Assembly: GCA_022823775.1 (NCBI GenBank) | Contig: JAJEHI010000161.1 | Coordinates: 1 to 35,734 of the forward strand | From: Defluviicoccus sp. | GTDB lineage: Bacteria; Pseudomonadota; Alphaproteobacteria; MPNO01 | DNA: 35,734 bases | Reading direction: 5' to 3' | Shown here: positions 15,870 through 24,143 of the stretch, in pieces | Position numbering within the stretch: the stretch's first letter is position 1 | How the letters are laid out: each line of letters begins with the position of its first letter | Translations under genes and position numbers: made by a program | Notes under the pieces: generated by a model | The model's database searches: none | What the model was told of the DNA's origin: nothing | Seen by the model: only the letters and a program-made list of their open reading frames with translations

Positions 15870-17192
15870 CTACCAGCGCCTTTCGAATTTCCGCCTCAGA
15901 TAGATCGCGATCGCGTTCATGACCACGAGAAAACCGAGCAGCACCATGATCGCGGCGCTGGTTTTCTCGACGAAGCTCCTCTCCGGCATGTCGCTCCAGA
16001 GATAGATCTGCACCGGGAGCACGGTGGCCGGGCTCAGCGGATCTGTCGGAATGTCGACGATGAAGGCGACCATGCCGATCATCAGGAGCGGCGCCGTCTC
16101 GCCCAGCGCCTGGGCCATGCCGATGATGGTCCCGGTCAGGATGCCGGGCAGCGCGAGCGGCAGCACGTGATGGGTGATGACCTGCAGCTTCGACGCGCCG
16201 ATGCCGAGCGCCGCCTCGCGGATCGAGGGCGGCACCGCCTTGAGCGCGGCGCGGGTCGCGATGATGATCGTCGGCAGCGTCATCAGCGCCAGCACCATGC
16301 CGCCGGCGAGCGGCGCCGAGCGCGGCACCCCGAAGAAGTTGAGGATCACGGCGAGCCCCAGCAGTCCGAACACGATCGAGGGTACCGCGGCGAGATTGTT
16401 GATGTTGACCTCGATCAGGTCCGTCCAGCGGTTCCTGGGCGCGAACTCCTCGAGATAGACCGCCGCCCCGACGCCGACCGGGAAGGACAGCAGCAGCGTC
16501 ACCATCATGGTGAAAAAAGAACCCATGATGGCGCCCCGGATGCCGGCGAGTTCGGGCTCCCGCGAGGCGCCCGCCGAGAAGAAGCGGGTATTGAACCTGG
16601 TTTCGACCTTGCCGTCGGCGATCAGGGAATCGATCCAGGCGAGATGCCTGTCCTTGATCGGGCGTTCGCGTTCCGGCCGGTCGCGGTCGATCTTGCCCTT
16701 GAGCAGCATGTCGACATGGTCGGAAGCGGTCAGCCAGACCTCCTTGCGGGTGCCCACGATCGAGGGGTCCGACAACACCATGGCGCGCAGATCGTCTTCC
16801 GCCCCCTGGCTCAACAGCGAGTAAAGCGCCCGCCGGTCGCGCCGCTTCCTCACGTCGGAGAACCGGTCGCGCAGCGCGCTCTTGTAGACCGCGCCGTAAT
16901 TCCCCCGCGCCAGCGCTTCCGGCGTGTTCCGGCCCGACGGGTCGAGCTGCTGCGCGTCGAAGAAGACTTCCAGCTTGATGTGCGTGTGGACGAACGCCTG
17001 ATAGCCCTGCGCGACAATGCTGAACAGGAGCCACGCCAGAGCCGCCATCGCGATCCCGATAGCGACGATGCCGTAGGCCTTGAACCGGCGTTCCGCCGCG
17101 TAGCGGCGGCGCAGGCGGCGTTCATCCAGCGTCGGCCGGTTCCCGGCCGGATCCGGCCTCCCCGCTCCCATCGCGCCCGCTACGTCAGTCAT
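15870..17192 (-). CDS. pstA: Phosphate ABC transporter permease PstA (long form)
   Basis: A 440-residue permease. One membrane helix at about 39-61 is followed by about 155 residues predicted to lie in the periplasm (about 62-215, DUF3333-like), then a usual five-helix permease domain from about 221. That domain has the EAA-type loop [27 protein letters not shown]. Classic PstA (E. coli) is about 296 residues, so this is the extended alphaproteobacterial form. ATG 17192 overlaps the pstC stop by 8 bases (ATGACTGA), implying translational coupling; an upstream start at 17219 would overlap pstC further. Confidence 0.95.
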   Translation of the reverse strand: MTDVAGAMGAGRPDPAGNRPTLDERRLRRRYAAERRFKAYGIVAIGIAMAALAWLLFSIVAQGYQAFVHTHIKLEVFFDAQQLDPSGRNTPEALARGNYGAVYKSALRDRFSDVRKRRDRRALYSLLSQGAEDDLRAMVLSDPSIVGTRKEVWLTASDHVDMLLKGKIDRDRPERERPIKDRHLAWIDSLIADGKVETRFNTRFFSAGASREPELAGIRGAIMGSFFTMMVTLLLSFPVGVGAAVYLEEFAPRNRWTDLIEVNINNLAAVPSIVFGLLGLAVILNFFGVPRSAPLAGGMVLALMTLPTIIIATRAALKAVPPSIREAALGIGASKLQVITHHVLPLALPGILTGTIIGMAQALGETAPLLMIGMVAFIVDIPTDPLSPATVLPVQIYLWSDMPERSFVEKTSAAIMVLLGFLVVMNAIAIYLRRKFERRW

Positions 17193-18567
17193 ATTGCTCC
17201 CTGTACTTGCGCACCACATGCAGGGCGACGACGTTCATCGCCAGGGTGATGACGAAGAGCGCCAGCCCGAGCGCGAACGCCGCCAGGGTCTTGGCGCTGT
17301 CGAATTCCTGATCGCCGATCAGCAGGGTGACGATCTGGACCGTCACCGTGGTCACCGCCTCGAACGGGTTCGCGGTCAGGTTCGCGGCGAGCCCCGCCGC
17401 CATCACCACGATCATCGTCTCGCCGATCGCCCGGCTCACCGCGAGCAGGCAGGCGGCGAAGATGCCCGGGAGCGCCGCCGGCAGGATCACGCGCTTGATC
17501 GTCTCCGATTTGGTGGCGCCCATCGCGAGCGATCCGTTTCGCAGCGCCTGCGGGACGGCGTTCATCACGTCGTCCGACAGCGACGAGATGAAGGGGATGA
17601 TCATGATCCCCATGACCGTTCCCGCCGCGAGCGCGCTTTCGGAGGCGACGTCGAGACCGACCGCCTCGCCCATCCCGCGGAACAGCGGAGCGACCGTCAG
17701 CGCGGCGAAGAATCCGTAGACCACGGTCGGGATGCCCGCGAGGATTTCCAGCACCGGCTTGACGGCCGCGCGGACGCGCAGATCCGCGTAGTCCGAGAGA
17801 TAGATCGCCGACAGCAGGCCCACGGGGACCGCGATCGACATCGCGATCGCGGTGATCAACATGGTTCCCGCGAAGAGCGGGATCGCGCCGAACAAACCGG
17901 CCGCGCCGACCTGATCGTCCCGCAGCGCGGTCTGCGGGCTCCATTGGATGCCGAGCACGAAGTCGAAGAAGGGAATCTTGCCGAAGAACCGGATCGACTC
18001 GAACAACAGCGAGAGCACGATGCCGACGGTCGTCAGGATCGCAATCGACGAGCATGCGATGAGCAGGATGTCGACGGTCTTCTCGACCCCGTTCCTCGCC
18101 CTCAGCGTCGGCGCGAGGCGGCTCCGGGCGAAGGCGAGCCCGGCGACCGCGAGGGCGAGGGCGATGACCGCCAGCGCGCCATTGCCGGTGGCGTTCAGCC
18201 GGTTGAGATGGGCCGCGGCCGCCGCCACCTCCGGCGACGCCCGTTCGACCGGGATAACGCCGGCCGCGACGTTCCGGATATCGTTGAGAAGGAGCGACAT
18301 CCGGTCCGGTCCGAGATCGCGCAGCGCGTCCGGCAGCGCCGCGATCACGACGCTTTCCGTGACCGAGGGCTGGACGATCAGCCATATCGCGAAGATGGCG
18401 AGCGCCGGGATCGCGCACCAGAGCGCCACATAGGCGCCGTAATAGCCCGGCCGGGAGTGAAGCGACCGGCCGCGCCCGCCGGCCATCGCGAAGGCCCGGC
18501 GGCGGCCGAAATAAAAGCCGAAAATCGATAGCGCGAGCAGGGCGGCGATCAGTGAAAGCGGAGACAT
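17185..18567 (-). CDS. pstC: Phosphate ABC transporter permease PstC (long form)
   Basis: A 460-residue permease. An N-terminal extension of about 165 residues carries two or three membrane helices (about 1-20, 42-65 and 131-148) around a soluble stretch. The standard PstC domain follows with LFGAIPLFAGTMLITAIAMSIAVPVG, the VLEILAGIPTVVYGFFA loop and the EAA-type LAMGATKSETIKRVILPAALPGI. It forms the membrane channel with PstA for high-affinity phosphate import. It starts 86 bases after pstS, beyond a stable hairpin that probably reduces its expression relative to pstS. Confidence 0.95.
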   Translation of the reverse strand: MSPLSLIAALLALSIFGFYFGRRRAFAMAGGRGRSLHSRPGYYGAYVALWCAIPALAIFAIWLIVQPSVTESVVIAALPDALRDLGPDRMSLLLNDIRNVAAGVIPVERASPEVAAAAAHLNRLNATGNGALAVIALALAVAGLAFARSRLAPTLRARNGVEKTVDILLIACSSIAILTTVGIVLSLLFESIRFFGKIPFFDFVLGIQWSPQTALRDDQVGAAGLFGAIPLFAGTMLITAIAMSIAVPVGLLSAIYLSDYADLRVRAAVKPVLEILAGIPTVVYGFFAALTVAPLFRGMGEAVGLDVASESALAAGTVMGIMIIPFISSLSDDVMNAVPQALRNGSLAMGATKSETIKRVILPAALPGIFAACLLAVSRAIGETMIVVMAAGLAANLTANPFEAVTTVTVQIVTLLIGDQEFDSAKTLAAFALGLALFVITLAMNVVALHVVRKYREQYD

Positions 18568-18615
18568 GATGGGTTCGGTCGCTTTCGGATGCCCGCGTTC
18601 GTCGCGAAAGAAGAA

Positions 18616-18644
18616 CGCCGGGCGGCGCGCGGCGCCGCCCGGCG
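18616..18644 (-). terminator. Stable hairpin between pstS and pstC (attenuator/terminator-like)
   Basis: A perfect 12-bp inverted repeat: CGCCGGGCGGCG (18616-18627) and CGCCGCCCGGCG (18633-18644), with a 5-base loop. In the minus-strand transcript it follows the pstS stop by 9 bases and is trailed by GTTCTTCTTTCG, a partly T-rich tail. Such hairpins commonly protect or partly terminate the binding-protein message so that PstS is made in excess over the permease. Confidence 0.7.
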
Positions 18645-18653
18645 GTTACACGC

Positions 18654-19694
18654 TTACATGGAGAGCTTGGCGCCGCTCATCGCGGCGGCATTGATCTTCT
18701 TGCGGTCCGCGTCGGAGAGCGGAATCAGCCCCTTGTCCACCAGGTAGCCGTCCGGCCCCCACGCGCGCTCGGCGGTGAACTCGCCGACATATTCCTCGAT
18801 CCCCGGAATGACGCCGATATGGGCCTGCTTGACGTAGAAATACATCGAGCGCGATACCGGATACTCGCCGCTCGATATGGTCTCGAACTCGGGCGCGACG
18901 CCGTCGACCGCCGTGCCCTGGATCCTGTCGGCGTTCGAATCGAGGAAGCTGAAGCCGAAGATTCCGTAAGCGTTCGGGTTGGCGACGAGCTTCTGGATGA
19001 TCAGCACGTCGTTCTCGCCCGCCTCGATGAAGGCGCCGTCCTCGCGGATGCCGTGGCAGATCGCCTTGTAGCGCTTCTTGTCCTTCTTCCTCATCGCCTT
19101 GATGGCGGAGAACTGCTTGCAGCCCCCTTCCATGGCGAGCTCGACGAAGGCGTCCCGCGTGCCGGAGGTCGGCGGCGGCCCGAGCACCTCGATCTTGCGC
19201 TTGGGAAGCGACGGGTCGATGTCGCTCCACATCTTGTACGGGTTGTCCCGGAGCTTCTCGCCCTCGGCGTCGGCCGGGACCGACTTGGCGAGCGCGAGGA
19301 ACAGCTGCTTCAGGGTGATCTCGGTCGGCTTGGCCTTCCTGGAGTTGGCCAGCACGATGCCGTCATAGCCGATCTTGACCTCGGTGATCGCCTTGACGCC
19401 GTTCCTGGCGCAGCGGTCCACCTCGGACTTCTTGATCCGGCGCGAGGCGTTGGTGACGTCGGGATGCTGAACGCCGACGCCCGCGCAGAACAGCTTGAGG
19501 CCGCCGCCCGAACCGGTGCTCTCGACGACCGGCGTCTTGAACTGGGTCGACTTGCCGAACTGCTCGGCGACGGCGGTCGAGAATGGGAAGACCGTCGAGG
19601 AGCCGACGATCCGGATCTGATCGCGTGCCTGGGCGGCGGTCGCGACCCCGATCGAGGCCGCCGCCGCGACAGCGAACATGATGTGCTTGTTCAT
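18654..19694 (-). CDS. pstS: Periplasmic phosphate-binding protein PstS
   Basis: A 346-residue secreted protein. The signal peptide spans residues 1-23 (MNKHIMFAVAAAASIGVATAAQA). Phosphate-contact segments are IVGSSTVFPFS just after the signal, ESTGSGGGLKLFCAG, and TSGTRDAFVELA. It captures phosphate in the periplasm and delivers it to PstCA. ATG 19694 has CGGAG 7 bases upstream. The central region is rich in Lys/Arg (KKDKKRYK). Transcription is probably driven by the Pho box at 19824-19841. Confidence 0.96.
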   Translation of the reverse strand: MNKHIMFAVAAAASIGVATAAQARDQIRIVGSSTVFPFSTAVAEQFGKSTQFKTPVVESTGSGGGLKLFCAGVGVQHPDVTNASRRIKKSEVDRCARNGVKAITEVKIGYDGIVLANSRKAKPTEITLKQLFLALAKSVPADAEGEKLRDNPYKMWSDIDPSLPKRKIEVLGPPPTSGTRDAFVELAMEGGCKQFSAIKAMRKKDKKRYKAICHGIREDGAFIEAGENDVLIIQKLVANPNAYGIFGFSFLDSNADRIQGTAVDGVAPEFETISSGEYPVSRSMYFYVKQAHIGVIPGIEEYVGEFTAERAWGPDGYLVDKGLIPLSDADRKKINAAAMSGAKLSM

Positions 19695-19823
19695 GATATC
19701 TCCGTCTCGGATTCGTGGGTGTCGAGGCAGCATGAATCTGCGTTCGGCCTGTTGAGACGGGCCCTGTCTACCCCGGACGCCGACGGTGATAAGCGCCCTG
19801 GGAGACCCGGATATGAAACTTTT

Positions 19824-19841
19824 GTTACGATTTGATGACAG
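19824..19841 (-). promoter_or_regulatory. Candidate Pho box driving pstS
   Basis: On the minus strand, CTGTCATCAAATCGTAAC has the 7-4-7 layout of a PhoB site: a perfect first half CTGTCAT, an A-rich spacer and a degenerate second half TCGTAAC. An AT-rich CATATC 9 bases downstream (19814-19809) could be the -10. The box overlaps the last codons and the TAA of phoR (19827-19825). The resulting leader before pstS would be about 110 bases. Confidence 0.65.
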
Positions 19842-21267
19842 GGCCGGCTTCGCCGGAGGCGACCGACGGATCCCGTCCCGCCGGCGCGCGCGGCAGGCTG
19901 ACGGCGAATACGCTGCCGACGCCGAGCTCGCTCTCGATGGCGAGCCCGCCCCGGTGGCGGTTGACGATGTGCTTGACGATGGCGAGCCCGAGCCCGGTGC
20001 CCCCCATCTCGCGCGAACGCGCCGTATCGACCCGGTAGAACCGTTCGGTCAGCCGCTGGAGATGTTCCGGCGGGATGCCCTCGCCCTCGTCCTCCACCGC
20101 GATCCGCACGGTGTCGACATCCCGCGTCCCGTCCCCGAGGCCCGGCATCGCGCCGTCGCCGATGGCGATCCGGACCGACGAGCCTTCCGCGCCGTACTTG
20201 ATCGCGTTGTCGATCAGGTTCTGGAACAGCTGGGTCAGCTCGTCGCGGTCGCCGATGACGCAGGGTTCCGCGATATCGCCGTCGATCGACAGGTCGATCC
20301 GCCGCGACCGGGCCGCGAACTGCAGGGAATCGACGACGGGCGGTATCACCGATGACAGCGCGACGGTGGAGGAAGGCGGAAAATGCTCGTTGAGTTCGAT
20401 CCTGGAAAGCGACAGGAGGTCGTTCACCAGGCGGCTCATCCGCTCCGCCTGCGCGCTCATCATTTCGAGGAAACGATCGGACGCCGCGCTGTCCTGCCGG
20501 GCGGGGCCGCGCAGTGTCTCGATGCAGCCGAGCAGCACCGAGATCGGGGTTCTCAACTCGTGGCTCGCGTTGGCGACGAAGTCCGCCCGGGTCCGGCCGT
20601 GGCGCCGGATCGCGGTCACGTCGCTCACCGCGATCAGGGCGACCGTCCCGTCCGGCGCGGGTTCGGGGAGCGCGGCGATGCGGGCGGCCAGTTCGAGATC
20701 GGAGCCCGCGATGCGGAAATCGACTTCCTCCGGATCGCCCGTGGAGATGACCCGTTCCGCGGCTTCGAGGACGCCCGGATCGCGGACCGCGGCGACCAGG
20801 TCGGCGCCCACCGGATCGGACCCCAGAATCGCCGTCGTGCCTCGCGAGGCGCGCACGATCCGCCGCTCGCCGTCGATCGCGATCACCGGGTCGGGAAGGT
20901 TGTCGAGCACGGTCTCGGCCGACGCGCCGCTGGCGGCGAGGTCGCCGAGACGCTGGTGCAGGGCCGCGGTGGAATCCGCGAAAGTCGATGCGAGTCTGCG
21001 CGAGAGCAGCGGCGACTCCACGTGCAGCCTCTCGAGCGCGCTCGCGGCGTCCATACGGTTCAACCGGTCGGCGAGCCGTGCCAGGCCGGACAGATGCCGA
21101 CCGACCGGAAACCGGAGCGCCGCGACGACCGCGACGGCGGCAAGCGCCGCCGCGCCGAACGCGATCTCGCCCGCCAGCGCGAGGATCAGCAGCACGCCCA
21201 CGAAGGGACCGGCGAGAACCGCGAGCGCCCAGTAGAGCGCGCGTCTGGGTACCTGGTGGCTGTCCAT
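19825..21267 (-). CDS. phoR: Phosphate sensor histidine kinase PhoR
   Basis: A 480-residue kinase. Two membrane helices (about 10-33 and 35-52) form a short hairpin with almost no periplasmic part, as usual for PhoR. A PAS domain (about 117-220) follows, then HisKA with [12 protein letters not shown] (H236 is the phosphorylation site), and HATPase boxes [13 protein letters not shown] (N), DEGEGIP (G1) and [14 protein letters not shown] (G2). It phosphorylates PhoB when PstSCAB/PhoU signal low phosphate. The gene is divergent from mutS (119 bases between starts). No strong ribosome-binding site or promoter is evident. Confidence 0.95.
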   Translation of the reverse strand: MDSHQVPRRALYWALAVLAGPFVGVLLILALAGEIAFGAAALAAVAVVAALRFPVGRHLSGLARLADRLNRMDAASALERLHVESPLLSRRLASTFADSTAALHQRLGDLAASGASAETVLDNLPDPVIAIDGERRIVRASRGTTAILGSDPVGADLVAAVRDPGVLEAAERVISTGDPEEVDFRIAGSDLELAARIAALPEPAPDGTVALIAVSDVTAIRRHGRTRADFVANASHELRTPISVLLGCIETLRGPARQDSAASDRFLEMMSAQAERMSRLVNDLLSLSRIELNEHFPPSSTVALSSVIPPVVDSLQFAARSRRIDLSIDGDIAEPCVIGDRDELTQLFQNLIDNAIKYGAEGSSVRIAIGDGAMPGLGDGTRDVDTVRIAVEDEGEGIPPEHLQRLTERFYRVDTARSREMGGTGLGLAIVKHIVNRHRGGLAIESELGVGSVFAVSLPRAPAGRDPSVASGEAGPVIKS

Positions 21268-21386
21268 GTCGTCGCCCGGCCGGCCCGGCCCGTCGCCCCG
21301 GAGGTGGGCGCGATGCTATCGACTCCGGCGGGCGCCTCCAAGCCGCCCGTCTGGCTGGCGTCCGGCGAGCCGTGATAGGGTTCCGG

Positions 21387-24086
21387 ATGCCCGAGACCGA
21401 GCCAGCTGCGGAGCTCGAAGAGAGGAATCCGGGACCGGCGGTCGAAGGCGGCGGGAAGGATCGCGGCGCGCGATCGGCCGCGACGCCCATGATGACGCAG
21501 TACCTCGCCGTCAAGGAGGCCAATCCGGGGTGCCTCCTGTTTTACCGGATGGGCGATTTCTACGAACTGTTCTTCGAGGACGCGGTCGCGGCGGCCGGGG
21601 CGCTCGACATCACGCTGACCCGCCGCGGACGCCACCGGGGCGAGGACGTTCCGATGTGCGGGGTGCCGGTCCACGCCGCCGAGACCTATCTCGAGCGCCT
21701 CATCCGCAAGGGGTTTCGGGTCGCGGTCTGCGAGCAGACGGAGGATCCCGCTCAGGCGCGCAGGCGCGGCGCCAAGGCCGTCGTCGCCCGCGAGGTCGTC
21801 AGGGTCGTCACCCCCGGGACGCTGACCGAGGATTCTCTGCTGGAAGCGCGCCGGCACAACTTCCTCGCCGCGTTGGCGGAGGCCGAGGGGGTGCTCGGCT
21901 TCGCCTGGATCGACATTTCGACCGGCGCTTTCCAGGCCCAGCCGCTCGACCCCGGGATGGTCGCCGAGGCGATGGCGCGGGTCGATCCGGGCGAGCTGAT
22001 CCTGTCCGACCGGCTTTGGGCGCGGTCGGAAATCGGCGTTTCCCTGGAAGGCTGGGGAGGGCTGCCCACCCCGCTGCCGGGCGCCCGTTTCGACAGCGTT
22101 TCGGGCAGGCGCCGGCTCGAATCCCATTACGGCGTCCGTTCGCTCGACGCTTTCGGCGCCTTCTCGCGCGCCGAGATCGCCGCCTGCGGCGCCGCCCTCG
22201 ACTATGTCGCGCTGACCCAGCAGGGACGCCTGCCGCGCATCGATCCGCCGCGCCGGCTGGGACCCGGCACGGCGATGGAAATCGACGCCGCGACCCGGCG
22301 TAATCTGGAGATTACCCGCTCGCTTTCCGGCGAGCGTCAGGGTTCGCTGCTCGCCGTCATCGATCTCACCGTTACCGGCGCGGGCGCGCGCTCTCTCGCC
22401 GAGCGCCTCGGCGCGCCGTCGACCGAACGCGGGACCATCGAGCGCCGCCTCGACGCGGTGGAGCATTTCGCCTCCGATGGAGCGCTCCGCTCCGCTTGCC
22501 GAGAGATCCTGGGCGCCTGTCCGGATCTGGAGCGGGCGATGACCCGCCTCGCGCTCGGACGGGGCGGGCCGCGCGATCTCGCGGCGGTCGGCGAGGCGCT
22601 GTCGTGCGCGGGGAAACTCTCCGAACGGATCGCCGGCGGCGCGGCCGCTTCCCCCGAGGATGTGGAGCGCGCGGCGGCGGCTCTCGCCGGTCACGACGCG
22701 ACGATCCAGGCTCTCGGCGAGGCGCTGGGGTCGAACCTTCCCCTGCTCGCCCGGGACGGGGGCTTCGTGGCGGCGGGGTACGACGCGGCGCTCGACGAAC
22801 TCCGCGATCTGCGCGACGGCAGCCGGCGTCTGATCGCCGATCTCCAGAAGCGCTATGTCGACGCGACCGGCATCGCCTCGCTCAAGATCCGCCACAACAA
22901 CGTGCTCGGCTATTTCGTCGAAGTGACGCCGACCCACGAGGCGGCGATGTCGGCCCGCGAGGACTTCATTCACCGCCAGACGCTCGCCAGCGCGCGGCGC
23001 TACACCACGGTCGCGCTCGCCGATCTCGAGGAGAAGCTCGCCACCGCCTCGGACAGGGCGCTGGCCCGCGAGCTCGAGATCTTCGAGTCGCTGTCGGCCG
23101 CGGTGACCGCATCCGGGGAGGCGATCGCCCGGACCGCGGCCGCGCTCGCCGGGATCGACGTGACCGCGGCGCTGGCGGAGCTGGCGGTCAGGCGCCGCTA
23201 CGTCCGCCCGGCGGTCGACGACAGCCTGGATTTCGCGGTGACCGGCGCGCGCCACCCGGTGGTCGAGGCGTTTCTCGAACGCGAAGCCGAGGCCTCCTTC
23301 GTTCCCAACGACTGCGACATCGGGCCGGAGCGGCGCCTCTGGCTGGTGACCGGGCCGAACATGGCGGGCAAGTCGACATTCCTGCGCCAGAACGCGCTGA
23401 TCGCGATCCTCGCCCAGATCGGTTCCTTCGTGCCGGCCGAGGCAGCGCGGATCGGCATCGTCGACCGGCTGTTCTCGCGCGTGGGCGCGGCCGACGACCT
23501 CGCGCGCGGGCGCTCGACCTTCATGGTCGAGATGGTCGAGACGGCGGCGATCCTCAACCAGGCCGGCCCCCGCGCGCTGGTGATCCTCGACGAGATCGGC
23601 CGCGGCACCGCCACCTTCGACGGGCTTTCCATCGCCTGGGCGACCCTCGAGCATCTGCACGAGGTCAATCGGTCGCGGGCGCTGTTCGCGACCCATTTCC
23701 ACGAACTGACCGCGCTCAAGGGGCGTCTGGAGGCGCTCAAATGCGTCACCATGCGGGTCAAGGAGTGGCGGTCCGAAATCGTGTTCCTGCACGAGGTGGT
23801 GCCGGGCGCGGCCAGCCAGTCCTACGGGATCCACGTGGCGCGGCTCGCCGGGCTGCCGGACGGCGCTCTCTCGCGGGCGGAGGCGGTCCTGGAAACGCTG
23901 GAGCAGGGCGAGCAGTCGGGTTCGCTTGTCCGGCTCGGCGAAGACCTGCCGCTGTTCTCCGCCACGGTGCCGCCGCCGCCCGCCCCGCCCTCGGCCGCCG
24001 AAGAGGCGCTCGCCGCCGTCAACCCCGACGAGATCACGCCTCGCGAGGCGCTCGACCTGCTCTACCGGATCCGGTCGATGCTCTGA
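21387..24086 (+). CDS. mutS: DNA mismatch repair protein MutS
   Basis: An 899-residue protein from ATG 21387 (AGGG 6 bases upstream). The mismatch-reading motif [11 protein letters not shown] has F58 and E60, equivalent to F36 and E38 of the E. coli protein. The C-terminal ATPase has Walker [10 protein letters not shown] (656-664), Walker [11 protein letters not shown] and ATHFHEL. It recognises mismatches and small loops and recruits MutL. A disordered leader of about 34 residues precedes the usual MutS start (MMTQYL), so initiation at 21489 cannot be excluded. Its frame is open much further upstream, but that part is antisense to phoR. glnD follows after 57 bases. Confidence 0.98.
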   Translation: MPETEPAAELEERNPGPAVEGGGKDRGARSAATPMMTQYLAVKEANPGCLLFYRMGDFYELFFEDAVAAAGALDITLTRRGRHRGEDVPMCGVPVHAAETYLERLIRKGFRVAVCEQTEDPAQARRRGAKAVVAREVVRVVTPGTLTEDSLLEARRHNFLAALAEAEGVLGFAWIDISTGAFQAQPLDPGMVAEAMARVDPGELILSDRLWARSEIGVSLEGWGGLPTPLPGARFDSVSGRRRLESHYGVRSLDAFGAFSRAEIAACGAALDYVALTQQGRLPRIDPPRRLGPGTAMEIDAATRRNLEITRSLSGERQGSLLAVIDLTVTGAGARSLAERLGAPSTERGTIERRLDAVEHFASDGALRSACREILGACPDLERAMTRLALGRGGPRDLAAVGEALSCAGKLSERIAGGAAASPEDVERAAAALAGHDATIQALGEALGSNLPLLARDGGFVAAGYDAALDELRDLRDGSRRLIADLQKRYVDATGIASLKIRHNNVLGYFVEVTPTHEAAMSAREDFIHRQTLASARRYTTVALADLEEKLATASDRALARELEIFESLSAAVTASGEAIARTAAALAGIDVTAALAELAVRRRYVRPAVDDSLDFAVTGARHPVVEAFLEREAEASFVPNDCDIGPERRLWLVTGPNMAGKSTFLRQNALIAILAQIGSFVPAEAARIGIVDRLFSRVGAADDLARGRSTFMVEMVETAAILNQAGPRALVILDEIGRGTATFDGLSIAWATLEHLHEVNRSRALFATHFHELTALKGRLEALKCVTMRVKEWRSEIVFLHEVVPGAASQSYGIHVARLAGLPDGALSRAEAVLETLEQGEQSGSLVRLGEDLPLFSATVPPPPAPPSAAEEALAAVNPDEITPREALDLLYRIRSML

Positions 24087-24143
24087 GCGCTCCCGGGGCA
24101 TCGGAGCCGTACCGCCGGCATCGGAACGCGCTATAGTCCGGCC

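Noticed and set aside
24132..24137. TATAGT before glnD as a promoter -10
   Set aside because: No -35 at 16-18 bases, and the implied start would fall at the ATG; glnD more likely reads from mutS or an unseen promoter.
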